Shown: piece by piece, positions 9,231 through 18,066 of the stretch
How the letters are laid out: every line of letters starts with the position of its first letter
Position numbering within the stretch: the first letter of the stretch is position 1
Source: Miltoncostaea sp963770865
GTDB lineage: Bacteria > Actinomycetota > Thermoleophilia > Miltoncostaeales > Miltoncostaeaceae
Direction: 5' to 3'
Assembly (NCBI GenBank): GCA_963770865.1
Contig: CAVYRD010000008.1
Span: forward strand, 177,657 to 241,656
DNA: 64,000 bases
Position numbers and translations under genes: made by a program
Notes under the pieces: generated by a model
Told to the model about the DNA's origin: nothing
The model's input: only the letters and a program-made list of their open reading frames with translations
Databases searched by the model: none

Positions 9231-10797
9231 ATGGGTGGACGGACGGTGATGGCGGGCGGCCTGGCCGCCCTCGCGCTCGGCGGCGCGTGGGCGGCGACGG
9301 CCGACACGGCGCCGGCGCCCCGCAAGCCCGCGCCCGGCCTCGCGCGGTTCGGCTCGTGCGACGCCTTCCTCGCCCACGTGCGCCGGCACGCCGCGGCCGA
9401 GGTGTCCCCCTACGGGCTCGGCGCGGGCGGCATCGCCTACCGCGCGGTGGGCGGCGACGGCGCGGCGGTCGCGCCCGCCGCGTCCCCGTCGGCCGGCGCG
9501 CCGGTGGAGGGCTCCGGCTTCTCCGGCACCAACCTGCAGGAGGCCGGGGTCGACGAGCCCGATCTGGTGAAGACCGACGGGCGCACCATCTTCAGCATCG
9601 CCAACGGCGAGCTGAAGGCGGTGGACGTCACCGGGGCGACGCCCCGCGAGCTGCCCTCCGCCGACCTCGGCGGCTTCTACGGGACCGGCCTGATCCTGGC
9701 AGGCGACCGCCTCTTGGTGCTCGGCGACGCGGGCGCCGGCAGGCCGATCCCGGTCGACGTCATCGCGACACCGCTCGCCGGACGCGCCGTGGCGAGCGAC
9801 ATCGTCACGCCGACCGCGCCCTGGCGCCCCGCCACCGTCGTCGTGCAGCTCGACGTCTCCGACCCGGCCCATCCGCGCGTGATGGCGCGCATGCGCGTCG
9901 ACGGCACGCTGGTCGCCGCCCGCCGTACGGGCGGCACCGTGCGCGTGGTGCTGTCCTCGTCCCCCACCCGCCTGCCCCTCGTGACCGCCTCCGCGCCGGA
10001 GGGCGCGGCGACCCGCGCGGCCCTGCGGGCCAACCGCCGCGCCGTGGCCCGCGCGGGCGCCGGGGCGTGGCTCCCCCGCCTCACGCTGCGGGACAACGCC
10101 ACGAGGACGACGATCCGGCGCCCGGCCGTCGGCTGCCGCGCCGTGAGCCGACCGACCGACTACGCCGGCCTCGGGATGATCGACGTCCTCACGCTCGGCG
10201 TGACGGACACGATGTCGGTGCTCGACTCCGACGCCGTGATAAGCGACGGCGAGCTGGTCTACGCCTCGCCGGACCGGATGTACGTCGCCACCACCCGCTG
10301 GGCCGAGCCGGTCGGCGGCGCCGAGCCGCCCTCGCGCGGCACCACGCTGGTCCACGCGCTCGACACCTCCGACCCCGCGCGCACGACCTACGTCGCGAGC
10401 GGCACCCTGCGCGGATACCTGCCGAACGCCTACGCGATGTCCGAGAAGGACGGGCTGCTGCGCGCCGCGACGACCGAGGACCCGCCGTGGTGGGACCCGG
10501 GCACGGCCGAGCGCTCCGAGAGCTTCGTCACCGTGCTCGGCGAGCGCGCCGGCCGGCTCGCGGAGGTCGGCCGCGTCGGCGGCCTCGGCAGGGGCGAGCG
10601 CATCGAGTCGGCCCGCTTCCTCGGCGACCGCGCCTACGTGGTCACCTTCCGCCGCACCGACCCGCTCTTCGCGATCGACCTCTCCGACCCCGCGCACCCG
10701 GTCGCGCGCGGCGAGCTGAGGATCCCGGGCTTCTCCTCCTACCTGCACCCCATCGACGCGGACACGCTGATCGGCGTGGGCCAGGCGGCCGACGCCC
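9231..10797 (+). CDS. Secreted beta-propeller domain protein (3' end lost at a junction)
   Basis: The start ATG at 9231 follows a GGAGG site by seven bases. Residues 1-25 form a signal peptide or anchor (VMAGGLAALALGGAWAATA). The body carries the hallmark of the Pfam beta-propeller family PF09826: FSGTNLQEAGVDEPDLVKTD and GRTIFSIANGELKAVDV, then repeated blades such as VVQLDVSDPAHPRVMARMRV and FAIDLSDPAHPVARGELRI. The function is extracellular and unknown. Similarity to the family stops at DTLIGVGQAADA, about 10,797, where GC content drops sharply and a different gene begins on the other strand. Codons after that point (to a stop at 11,189) are unrelated. The gene is truncated by an assembly join or recombination. 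Confidence 0.85.
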
Positions 10798-10815
10798 ACA
10801 GGAAGATGTTCCGGT
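10790..10815. other. Junction between high-GC actinobacterial and low-GC sequence
   Basis: Two unrelated genes are truncated here at the same spot from opposite sides: the beta-propeller gene (plus strand) loses its 3' end and the UGSC selenoprotein gene (minus strand) loses its 3' end. GC content falls from about 70% to below 50% across a few tens of bases. No integrase, IS end or target duplication is visible. This is most simply a chimeric assembly join. Confidence 0.75.
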
Positions 10816-11741
10816 TTGGCGCCGGCCATAACCGCGCAGGTCGCCACTCTTTCTACCGTAACTTCCCGCTTGCCGCCGGGCCAGTCCAGGGTCTTGATGA
10901 CTTCGTCCGGTTTATGCGAGGTGCCTTTCAGCATGTCTGCCACGCGTTCTTCGGTCGGGAGGATAATGGGAAGGTAATCTGTCCAGTCCTGGTCCTTGAA
11001 AAGGCGCTGCAGGTTCTCCTCAGTGTCCGGCCCGAGGATGCGGGATTCTGCCGCGATCGGTTCAGGCGCCGGTCCTTTGTATTTCTCCTGGTCGGTCAGG
11101 GGAACGGTCAGGGCATCGACGAACGCCTGCATCATCGGCTTTCCGCTTACAACGTCCTTGCTCTCAAAAATATATCTATGGTGCACTGATTGAGGCTGTC
11201 CGGCTACCGGGAAGGGAAAGGAAATGTATCGAATGGGCGATCCGTTGGTATACTGGAAATCGTGCCCCTGGGCATATTTGATGATATTGGATGCCGCGCC
11301 CCCAACGGTGGGAATCCTGTATTGCTGTTCCAGCTGTTTGCAGTTTCGGCTCACGGCCGATGTGCAGCTGTCTCAACCGGCTATCCCAAACATAGCCGCG
11401 TTGCCCCTTTCGGAGATTTCTTTCAGGAGTTCCGGCTGATCCTGCATGTAGAAGCCTTTGATCTTTCTGACCTCAATTTTGACACTCGGCATATTCTGGG
11501 CAAACCATGCCTTCATTTCCTCATAAATGCTGGGAGCCGCATTCTCACCTCCCCAGCCGATATCCACCAGGAATATTGTTTTTCCTTCCAGCGAATCGAG
11601 CCGCGGTGCAAGGGGTACGCGATCGACCATTCGATTCGGGGGGGTCGGATTCAATACCCTGAATTTTTCCGCAGAATATGCTGTCGAAATTACAGCGATG
11701 AGAAGCACAACCAATGAGACGGGCCATATCTTTCTTTTCAA
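10798..11741 (-). CDS. UGSC-family selenoprotein with in-frame TGA (3' end lost at junction)
   Basis: The frame starts at a TTG (11741-11739) five bases after a GGAGGAG site. It encodes a Lys-Arg/hydrophobic export signal (KRKIWPVSLVVLLIAVISTA) and then FRVLNPTPPNRM, PRLDSLEGKTIFLVDIGWGG, and NAAMFGIAG followed by TGA (11375-11373). The frame continues without a break as DSCTSAVSRNC... to LPTEERVADMLKGTSHKPDE and CAVMAGAKPEHLPV at the junction. This is the layout of the UGSC (seleno)protein family, whose U/C-G-S-C motif is here U-D-S-C. Reading TGA as selenocysteine gives one protein of at least 314 residues; a bacterial SECIS hairpin follows immediately. UxxC suggests a thiol/selenol redox site in the cell envelope. 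The C-terminal tail is missing. Alternative: a nonsense mutation, which the hairpin argues against. Confidence 0.85.
11340..11365 (-). promoter_or_regulatory. Bacterial SECIS (selenocysteine insertion) hairpin
   Basis: Directly after the in-frame TGA the minus strand folds into a stem TCGGC (11360-11356) with GCCGA (11350-11346) around a five-base loop CGTGA. A lower three-pair stem GCA/TGC (11365-11363 with 11342-11340) extends it past small internal loops. The apical loop, which exposes a G followed by T, lies about 20 bases downstream of the TGA, within the spacing that SelB-dependent decoding needs. Seen in sequence; function inferred. Confidence 0.75.
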
Positions 11742-12256
11742 ATTACTCCTCCGCTTTAAGGATTGCCAATTTGTTGAAAGGAATTCCGGAGAAATCCTGC
11801 CACGATTTTTGGCTTCATCCAACCCCGCCATGCTCGGATCCGATAACGTGCATGCGAACCTCAAAGATATCATGCTCGCCCATTTTGGCTGTAGTAAAAC
11901 CAAATGTGGAAATTCCGGAAAGCAAACAAGCTTCTTCGAATCCACAACTCAATCTGGGCCGCGGTTGATTATGGCCGGGGCTTCTATGAAAGATTGGTCA
12001 TCTAAGTGCCCGCCTGGTGCGAGGTCTTAACAGCGGCCGGTCTCGATGTGCGGCCACACCTCGGCTCTGCAGGACGGGGATATGCTCGTTCATCCTGGTG
12101 TTTGTCTGTCTCCGGTTCCGTCCAAGGAAGTATCGATATCTGCATAGAAATGAAAAATGGCCGCTTGAAGGCGCGGATCACCTGTGTCGCTTTCTACCAA
12201 TTATTTGATGAAATGACATGGCAGTATTACAATGAGACGATCGATAGGAGTATCGT
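11742..12256. other. Intergenic region, no supported gene
   Basis: This 515-base stretch separates the divergent selenoprotein gene and the vapB-like gene. Open frames here (for example minus strand to 11945, plus strand 12006-12353) lack ribosome-binding sites and protein-like composition. It should hold both promoters; an AGGAG site at about 12245 belongs to the vapB-like gene. Confidence 0.5.
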
Positions 12257-12466
12257 ATGGATGCGGTTACTGTTTCACCCAAATTCCAGGTTGTCATTCC
12301 CCAGAAAGTGCGCGAAATGCTTCGCATTAAGAGTGGGCAAAAAATGCAGGTGATTGCATACAACAACCGGGTAGTGTTGATTCCAGTCCACCCAATTCAA
12401 AAAGCGCGGGGCTCCCTGAAGGGATTAGAGACAAGGATTCATCGTGAGGAAGAAGACCGCGTATGA
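12257..12466 (+). CDS. AbrB/SpoVT-family antitoxin (VapB-like)
   Basis: A 69-residue swapped-hairpin DNA-binding protein: VTVSPKFQVVIPQKVREML and then SGQKMQVIAYNNRVVLIPV match the AbrB/MazE/SpoVT fold. Such proteins bind their own promoter and neutralise the partner toxin. An AGGAGT ribosome-binding site lies about six bases before the ATG. The stop overlaps the start of the PIN-domain gene by four bases (ATGA), the standard antitoxin-toxin coupling. The basic/acidic C-terminus (HREEEDRV) would be the toxin-binding tail. Confidence 0.88.
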   Translation: MDAVTVSPKFQVVIPQKVREMLRIKSGQKMQVIAYNNRVVLIPVHPIQKARGSLKGLETRIHREEEDRV

Positions 12467-12837
12467 ATATCGTCGATTCCTCTGGATGGTTGGAATACTT
12501 TGCCGATGGGGAGAATGCCGATTTTTTTGCTCCTGCTATTGAAGATAGCAGGAACCTTCTAGTCCCCGTAATAATCGTCTATGAGGTTTTCAAGCGTGTG
12601 CTTTTGGAATTTGGAATTGACGTGGCGGAACTCCGGATCGCCGATCTATATAAAGGACAACAGATTGATTTAACCCCCTCGCTTGCTTTGAGTGCAGCGC
12701 AGCTTTCGGTTGAATACAAACTACCGATGGCCGACAGCCTTATCCTTGCTACAGCCCGGGCCCATGAATCTGTACTCTGGACCCAGGATGAGCATTTCAA
12801 GGACCTTCCCGGCGTTCGATATATTATGAAGAAATAG
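12463..12837 (+). CDS. vapC: PIN-domain ribonuclease toxin (VapC-like)
   Basis: A 124-residue PIN-domain protein. The acidic Mg-binding residues are visible: Asp in MNIVDSSGWLEYF, Glu in VPVIIVYEVFK, Asp in LPMADSLILATAR and the last Asp/Glu in LWTQDEHFKDL. VapC toxins cut tRNA or rRNA when released from the antitoxin. It overlaps the AbrB-type gene upstream by four bases, making this a VapBC-type II system. Length and motif order are normal. Confidence 0.9.
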   Translation: MNIVDSSGWLEYFADGENADFFAPAIEDSRNLLVPVIIVYEVFKRVLLEFGIDVAELRIADLYKGQQIDLTPSLALSAAQLSVEYKLPMADSLILATARAHESVLWTQDEHFKDLPGVRYIMKK

Positions 12838-13102
12838 GCAAAACGCGTTCGTCTTTTCCGCCGGATCTTTCTTCAACAGAAGCTCGGCAAGTGGAAACGG
12901 CGTGGGAGCTGGTTCCTCATTTCTCACGGGATTTCAAAGGGCCAGGTTTAGCGCCAGCTTGGAGTGCGGTCATCTTGTTTCCTCCGGGAGATTCATCAGC
13001 CTGGCCAACTCTGGCCAGCGAGAACTGGAGCGGGCGCAGAATAATGCGAATTAGCAGGCTGCGGGATGGCGCTGCTCCAGCCGGAATATAAGCAGGGGCT
13101 AT

Positions 13103-13151
13103 GGGAAAGCTGTCAGCTCTCGGGGGTCAGCCAAATGCTGACGGCTTTCCC
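13103..13151. repeat. Inverted repeat, 14-bp arms
   Basis: Arms GGGAAAGCTGTCAG (13103-13116) and CTGACGGCTTTCCC (13138-13151) pair with one mismatch around a 21-base spacer. It lies within the gene-poor 12838-13388 interval. Just to its right, on the minus strand, a short open frame ends at 13189 with ISRLEAEVNRLKKIIA, which resembles the coiled-coil end of an IS3-type OrfA. So this may be the scar of an insertion element, but the evidence is thin. The rest of the interval holds no supported gene. Confidence 0.5.
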
Positions 13152-13388
13152 GTACATTCACAGGGGACAGCATAACCAGGCGCGATTGTTATGCGATGAT
13201 CTTCTTCAACCGGTTGACTTCTGCTTCAAGACGGCTGATTGGGGACTCGGTTTCGACATCGTTTTGAAGAGCTTGTGGCAGGAGCCTGTTTTTCAGCCTC
13301 GGATGAAGAACCTGATCTGGAAAAAATTATGGGGGCGCCATCATAAAAGAGCGTTAAGATAAATATTCTTGAAGGAGCGAGAACCAAT

Positions 13389-14033
13389 ATGGATTTCGAT
13401 AATAACGAGAAAATAACTCGAAGAAAGTTTGCTAAAGGGGCAGCTGGTGCAGCGGTTTGTTATACATGTTTTTCATTGGATTGTTTGGCAGCCTCAGTAG
13501 AGAATTCAGAGCAAGACGGCAAAGGCAAGGTATATCTGGCAGCCGCATGCGGAACATATTGCGGAGCCTGCCCGGCTTACATCGCCAAACACAGCGAAGA
13601 TAAGCAAATAAAAATGAAACTGCAAAAGAGATTTTCATCCGGACCGACGAAGGCACAGAAGGGGATTCCGGAATCGAGTTGGATGGATGGCCTTGTTTGC
13701 GACGGCTGTATCAGCGGCGGCATGCTTGCTGCTCATTGCCAAAACTGCGCCATAAGGAAATGCGCAGCGAACAAACAGGATGATTCCCGTTGTTCTGACT
13801 GTGAAGAGTTGCCCTGCTATCGTATTACGAATTTAATGAATATGGGCGGCTATCTGCACCGTAAAGAATACCTGCCAAACCTCGAAAAAATTCGTGGGAT
13901 GGGCGTTCAGGAATGGGCTAAATACGAAGAAGAGCGATGGCGTTGTCCCCAGTGCGGTTTGCCTCTGAGCTGGTATGACGCCGGGAATGCGCCGGATGTG
14001 GGAAGCCAAGGTCCGAGCGCTTGTTTCCGTTGA
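13389..14033 (+). CDS. Tat-exported cysteine-rich DUF3795 protein
   Basis: A 214-residue protein with a twin-arginine-type leader: TRRKFAKGAAGAAVCYTCFSLD. The mature part carries a DUF3795-type cysteine pattern: CGTYCGACPAYIA, then CDGCISGGMLAAHCQNCAIRKC, then CSDCEELPC, ending in RCPQCGLPLSWYD (a zinc ribbon). Function unknown; the cysteine sets suggest metal or Fe-S binding. A Tat leader implies that it folds, perhaps with cofactor, before export. An AAGGAG site precedes the ATG by a few bases. It is the last clear gene of the low-GC block. Confidence 0.75.
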   Translation: MDFDNNEKITRRKFAKGAAGAAVCYTCFSLDCLAASVENSEQDGKGKVYLAAACGTYCGACPAYIAKHSEDKQIKMKLQKRFSSGPTKAQKGIPESSWMDGLVCDGCISGGMLAAHCQNCAIRKCAANKQDDSRCSDCEELPCYRITNLMNMGGYLHRKEYLPNLEKIRGMGVQEWAKYEEERWRCPQCGLPLSWYDAGNAPDVGSQGPSACFR

Positions 14034-14559
14034 CTGAAAACAAAATCTAATCCTTCTAGAAGGATTATGATGGAGATCCTCTCAAAGTCCGGGATCTTCG
14101 ACAAGGACTTTGTCAACGAATCAGGGTGGCGACTTGTCAATCTTGCGCATTATGTCGAAACGTCCGCGCAGTTTTTCTCTCAAAATCCTATCGCGCCAGG
14201 CATAGGATGCAGATTACCTGTCGCTTGCGTATGTTTTAGGGTTCGAGTTTGAATAACCCAATATCTTTACATCGTCCCCCTTTGGCATCTTCGCATTATC
14301 GTCCATATTGGGTCAGCGTAGCGCCGTGTATTACCTTGTGCATGTATGGCCTTGTCACTTCAACATCCTCAACATGGGCGCTCGACGGAGAGGCTCATTT
14401 CCGCTGCGCCCGCGTGTATGACGAGAATTTAATGACCTGATTTGAACGCACTCGCCACTCCGCGTGACGAATGGGCATTGGTAACACCTATGAAGGCCAG
14501 CCGGGACTGCGCCAACTTGCGCCCTGGCTGGCATTAGGTGTGCACACGAGGCTGGCCCG
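14034..14559. other. Gene-free stretch with an 18-bp palindrome; probable second junction
   Basis: An exact 18-bp palindrome (AATCCTTCTAGAAGGATT, 14049-14066) follows the DUF3795 stop. It lacks a T-tract, so it is not a clear terminator. After it the sequence changes towards rhizobial composition, and the first recognisably rhizobial-type gene starts at 14560. The small frames inside (for example 14067-14252) do not look like proteins. I cannot place the join more exactly. Confidence 0.4.
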
Positions 14560-14763
14560 ATGTCATCACAAGTCGAGTTGTGCGAGCACCACGCCAAGGA
14601 CTGTCTTCAAGCCGCAGAGCGAACGGAAGACCCCTTGGCGCGCGAGATGCTTCTCAGGCATGCGCTGGAGTGGATGCGGGACGGCCTTGCAGCATCCAAG
14701 CAATCGAAGCTCTGTGCCGTTTGTGGACGCAAGGCAGCACCGGGATCGAGCCTAGTACATTGA
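14560..14763 (+). CDS. Small orphan protein of Bradyrhizobium type
   Basis: A 67-residue soluble protein, MSSQVELCEHHAKDCLQ and then MLLRHALEWMRDGLAASKQ, ending in a CxxC pair (LCAVCGRKA). It is mostly helical with Cys/His spacing in the N-terminal half (CEHHAKDC). Such short helical proteins are common and unnamed in Bradyrhizobium-like genomes. No operon partner. Confidence 0.55.
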   Translation: MSSQVELCEHHAKDCLQAAERTEDPLAREMLLRHALEWMRDGLAASKQSKLCAVCGRKAAPGSSLVH

Positions 14764-14909
14764 GGCCATCTACGAGCCTTCACAGCCGCATAGCCCTGTG
14801 AACCGGATGGCAACCGGCCGCGACGCGCCTCTCCTTCCGGGTCGCCATTTCTCACCCCCTTCCGCTTGTCTGCCCGGACCTAAGCACGATTCGTCATCCC
14901 CCCGGATTG

Positions 14910-15659
14910 CTAGATGTCGCTAATAAGTAGGGCACCGAAAATTGTGCCCCAGACTGCGACTGATGCAATGCCTATCAGGATGAATGCGGCAAGAAAGGCG
15001 AGGCAAAGCAGAAGTCCGTCTTCCTCGATATATGCGAGAGCAATTAGAATGATCAAAACCGCAGGAGGTATATTGCTGAAGGGAATCGGAGTGAGAAGCA
15101 ACGCGGCAGTCAACAATAGGACCACAATGCCGACAAAGCGCCTCGCCGTCTCAAAAGCCCTTGGCCAGCGGGGATGAACTACCCTCTCAAGATATCGCAG
15201 GACAGGAATAGCGCGATCCCCAAGGCGGAAAAGATATTGTGTCGGCAACCACCGGTTCGTGATGAATCTCGGGAAGATGGGTTCTCGAATCCCCGCGATC
15301 ATCTGGACCGCCACGGCTGCAAGCATAATGCCGGGGACCGACGATCCGATGGGCGCGGTCGCTAGAATGCCAAGAAATAAGATGACGACGCCGAACGAAC
15401 GCTGGTGCAAGGTGGACAACAGCCAGCCAAGGGTGAAGTGATCGGGCGGCGCTTGCCGAAGAAGGTCCGCTAACACCCGTGAGCTAGGTGTGCGTTCTCT
15501 AGTGGCGGGGAGACGTGTTCCATACGTGCTTCTTAACATCTTGGACTTTCTTACCGGGCGATGCCGAACAGAGACATCCGGCAAATTACTGATCTGGATA
15601 GACCGCCCGTTGTGACTTCCACTCAGGTCTACATCATCGAACATTCGGGTAAATTCCAT
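14910..15659 (-). CDS. exoD: ExoD-family membrane protein (exopolysaccharide synthesis)
   Basis: A 249-residue inner-membrane protein. After about 65 variable residues, the ExoD core appears: SRVLADLLRQAPPDHFTLG, LHQRSFGVVILFLGILATAP, GSSVPGIMLAAVAVQMI, then RFITNRWLPT and four C-terminal transmembrane helices with TPIPFSNIPPAVLIILIALA. ExoD proteins affect exopolysaccharide production and alkaline tolerance in rhizobia. The ATG overlaps the stop of the next upstream gene by one base (TAATG), so the two are probably cotranscribed. Confidence 0.85.
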   Translation of the reverse strand: MEFTRMFDDVDLSGSHNGRSIQISNLPDVSVRHRPVRKSKMLRSTYGTRLPATRERTPSSRVLADLLRQAPPDHFTLGWLLSTLHQRSFGVVILFLGILATAPIGSSVPGIMLAAVAVQMIAGIREPIFPRFITNRWLPTQYLFRLGDRAIPVLRYLERVVHPRWPRAFETARRFVGIVVLLLTAALLLTPIPFSNIPPAVLIILIALAYIEEDGLLLCLAFLAAFILIGIASVAVWGTIFGALLISDI

Positions 15660-15925
15660 TAAGCCGTGCCGCCCGCAGCCCCGCCGCTAGTCTCAATTTC
15701 GGTCACAAGCGTCTCTATCCCGATTATCGTGCTACTTAACCACGCATGTGCCATCGCACCTTCGATGCCGAATTCGGTGATCGCCGCCTCGAACTGCCTT
15801 CGGACCAGGGCATAGTGCGCCGTTCGTTGTTCTTTCGGCAACGCTACAATCGCCATCGCTATGCGTTGGATCGCTCCTACAGTTGCCGCGACCGCCTCCT
15901 CTTGCTCCCGTGTAAGCTCGTCCAT
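15659..15925 (-). CDS. Small helical protein upstream of exoD
   Basis: An 88-residue cytosolic protein (MDELTREQEEAVAATVGAIQ...) with amphipathic helices and a Gly/Ala-rich end. An AGGA site precedes the ATG by six bases. It overlaps exoD by one base and is divergent from the 15954 gene across only 28 bases. No family recognised; coupling to exoD suggests a related role. Confidence 0.55.
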   Translation of the reverse strand: MDELTREQEEAVAATVGAIQRIAMAIVALPKEQRTAHYALVRRQFEAAITEFGIEGAMAHAWLSSTIIGIETLVTEIETSGGAAGGTA

Positions 15926-15953
15926 AGATGTCCTTTGCCAAGGTGGGCACGCG

Positions 15954-16196
15954 ATGTCAGATAGCGTTCCGGATGGCGACCAACAACAGTCGCTACAGAC
16001 CGAGATGAAAGAGCGCGCTGAACTTATCAGCGTGGTCCTTACGACTGTCCTTGAAGAAGCAGGCTATGCGTCAGCAGTTGACCAAGCCCGCAAGCTCTTC
16101 GCGCACACCACCTCGGCACAAATGGAGCAAATGAAACCTCACTTCAGTTCACTCGCTCTGGAGTTCATGATCCTCGCGGGCTTTTTCAAGGACTGA
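15954..16196 (+). CDS. Small orphan cytosolic protein
   Basis: An 80-residue soluble protein from the ATG at 15954 (MSDSVPDGDQQQ...), predicted helical (MKERAELISVVLTTVLEEAG; ALEFMILAGFFKD). An upstream extension from 15861 is in the antisense of its neighbour and is unlikely to be translated. No family recognised. It shares a 28-base divergent promoter region with the exoD operon. Confidence 0.5.
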   Translation: MSDSVPDGDQQQSLQTEMKERAELISVVLTTVLEEAGYASAVDQARKLFAHTTSAQMEQMKPHFSSLALEFMILAGFFKD

Positions 16197-16626
16197 CTGG
16201 ATCGAGCGGACCCTACGAGCGGGTTGTGCTTTGGAAAGTCCAGGGAGCCGCCCTGGCACGCAGCCCCGGTGACGAAAGAAGAGGTTAGACGTATATTATG
16301 AATGTCATTTGCTGCGCCCATCGGCGCGTGGGCTGCAAGTGACGGGCTGGGCGAGGTGATCCACCGCCTCGCCTAGCCGCAGAGCAACAGGCTTTTGAAG
16401 CGACTGACCTGGGGCTCGGGGCCGCTCGCCTTTGCTCATTGCTCCGCCCTCGCGGACTCCCTATCATGAACGGCACGGCAGCAAGATAGCACACTGCAAT
16501 GCGACAGGTATCTCATTTGCCATGCGCAAGCGTTGGCGCGCTCCTCAGAAATCCCGAGTGCTCATGAGCGCGTCTATCCGTGTTTAGCCATCCGCGCTTG
16601 ACGCACCACTGCTACAAAGCCCGTCC
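16197..16626. other. Intergenic region, no supported gene
   Basis: About 430 bases with no convincing gene, RNA or repeat. Short open frames on both strands are Arg/Ser-rich and lack ribosome-binding sites. Confidence 0.4.
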
Positions 16627-16821
16627 TCACCAACCTTGGCGGAAAGTACGCCAGCCTTCGCAGTAGACCTTCTGCTCCTCCGCACTGTCTACGGTCGTCG
16701 GAAGGCAGTAGTGCGAGGGATAGCCGTTGGGCATTGTCGTTCGGGTTTGCGCGAACGAGGGGCTTGCGGTGGTTAGGGCGAGCAACGTGGCCAGCCCCGC
16801 GCATTGCGTCGCTGTCGTCAT
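16627..16821 (-). CDS. Small secreted protein
   Basis: A 64-residue protein with a clear Sec signal peptide (CAGLATLLALTTASPSFAQ) and a short mature part with two cysteines (SHYCLPTT..., KVYCEGWRTF) that could form one disulfide. Periplasmic; function unknown. A competing frame on the same strand (to 16894) has no protein-like pattern. Confidence 0.5.
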   Translation of the reverse strand: MTTATQCAGLATLLALTTASPSFAQTRTTMPNGYPSHYCLPTTVDSAEEQKVYCEGWRTFRQGW

Positions 16822-16974
16822 AGTCGCACCTGTCTGTTTGAGTGTCCTTGCGGCGCTTTGCGCTCTGCGGACAGGTCAAACATGCCGCGAGCAATGTCGA
16901 TTGACTGTGAGGTAGCTCACACAGGGAAGAAATAGGTGTGACGAACAGACGCCTGGGATGCGCGCACTCAGCGC

Positions 16975-17445
16975 TTATTCCACCTTTGGTGTTGCAGGCG
17001 GTTCAAGCGGCTTGTCTGCTGCGGGGCTCGGATCGTCCCAGATACGATTGAGTTCCGAAACCAAGTCGATGGTCTTTGCAGGCGATGGTCGTTCCTCGCC
17101 ACCACTGTGTCCCCTGCCGAGCTTCTCGACAGTTGAAGGGCTGTCGGGGCGTCTCTTAGCGGCCGTGCGTCCGTTGAGCGCCATTTGCTTGCTGAGGACC
17201 TTCTCAACAGCTCTGCCCCAAGCACTCTGGGGAGGCTTTGCACGTCCCATTTTGATGTTGGCGGCGAGCGAACCCGAGTGAGATGTGGCTGAAGGTGTTC
17301 TCGCACCGGCATACGCCAGTCGCCGCTCAACGTCGTGGCAAGCTGGGCAAAAGAAGGTGCGGTGTTCAAAGCCGGGCAGCGTGGTGGGGTCGGCTTGGGC
17401 CGCCTCCATCAGAACCATTTCGGCGTTGCAGACCAAGCACCGCAT
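16975..17445 (-). CDS. Zinc-ribbon protein with AVEKL-type segment (paralogue 1)
   Basis: Starting at the ATG 17445 (an upstream Met is possible), a 156-residue protein. The N-terminus holds a two-CxxC zinc ribbon: MRCLVCNAEMVLME and then RTFFCPACHDVERRL. A Pro/Lys-rich middle contains one clear copy of a segment, SAWGRAVEKVLSKQMALNG, followed by a second STVEKLGRGH. It ends IWDDPSPAADKPLEPP. The same architecture recurs at 19012-19567 with three copies of the segment. No function is known to me; a zinc ribbon plus basic helices suggests nucleic-acid binding. Same strand as its paralogue. Confidence 0.65.
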   Translation of the reverse strand: MRCLVCNAEMVLMEAAQADPTTLPGFEHRTFFCPACHDVERRLAYAGARTPSATSHSGSLAANIKMGRAKPPQSAWGRAVEKVLSKQMALNGRTAAKRRPDSPSTVEKLGRGHSGGEERPSPAKTIDLVSELNRIWDDPSPAADKPLEPPATPKVE

Positions 17446-17628
17446 CGCACTCAACCGCTCGTTCATCAATGAACCTTATGATGCTCTGTAGGGCTGAGGG
17501 TGTTCAAGCGCGCGCTCGGACGGATGTTCACAGTATCTGGCCGTCTGTGGTCCAGGTAGAAGCGGCGAGAACCGAAGAGACCTTCAGAGAGCCCTGGGGA
17601 GCGGTTAATTAGCTTCCGGGCACTACCG

Positions 17629-18048
17629 ATGTTCTTTAGGCATCGAAGGCAAGCGGAGGTCACCATTCGCCACGCCACAAAGCGCGCCCTGTGCGCGGCT
17701 CTGCTATCTGCTCTGGGGGCCACGCAGGCTTCCGCTCAAACTCCAGTGAGCCAGCGATTGTTGGAACTCGACGACGATGAGCGGAACACGTCCTTCACGC
17801 TCATGCTGATGGACAGCGGCCGACGGTGTGATGAAGTGGTCCGAACTCTGTTTAAAGGCACCGTCCTGGGCGTGGACGAGTGGGAGGCGTTGTGCAAAGA
17901 CCGAAACGCCTACTCCATCAGTGTGCTTACAGAACAGGACGAGACCATCATCACGTCCTTGAGCTGCCGAGAGTTGTCAGCAACGAGCAAGATGCTGTTG
18001 CACAGGTCTGGCAGCAGGAGCAAGGCCGCTGGCTGCAGGATCAAGTAG
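17629..18048 (+). CDS. Small periplasmic protein
   Basis: A 139-residue protein with a Sec signal peptide (ALCAALLSALGATQASAQ). The mature part has three cysteines (SGRRCDEVV, WEALCKDRN, ITSLSCREL). The pattern (MLMDSGRRCDEVVRTLFKG... WEALCKDRNAYSISV) resembles short secreted rhizobial proteins of unknown role. The Arg-rich first 15 residues may not be translated; the true start could be near 17656, after a GGAGG site. Confidence 0.55.
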   Translation: MFFRHRRQAEVTIRHATKRALCAALLSALGATQASAQTPVSQRLLELDDDERNTSFTLMLMDSGRRCDEVVRTLFKGTVLGVDEWEALCKDRNAYSISVLTEQDETIITSLSCRELSATSKMLLHRSGSRSKAAGCRIK

Positions 18049-18066
18049 CAAGAGACGGACCCCGCG

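Noticed and set aside
10797..11189. Continuation of the beta-propeller protein into the low-GC block
   Set aside because: The frame is open by chance, but it is antisense to the selenoprotein gene and loses all blade motifs.
13389..14252. TGA at 14031-14033 of the DUF3795 gene as a second selenocysteine codon
   Set aside because: The frame stays open after it and an 18-bp palindrome follows, but the palindrome lacks a proper SECIS loop and the downstream peptide shows no family resemblance.
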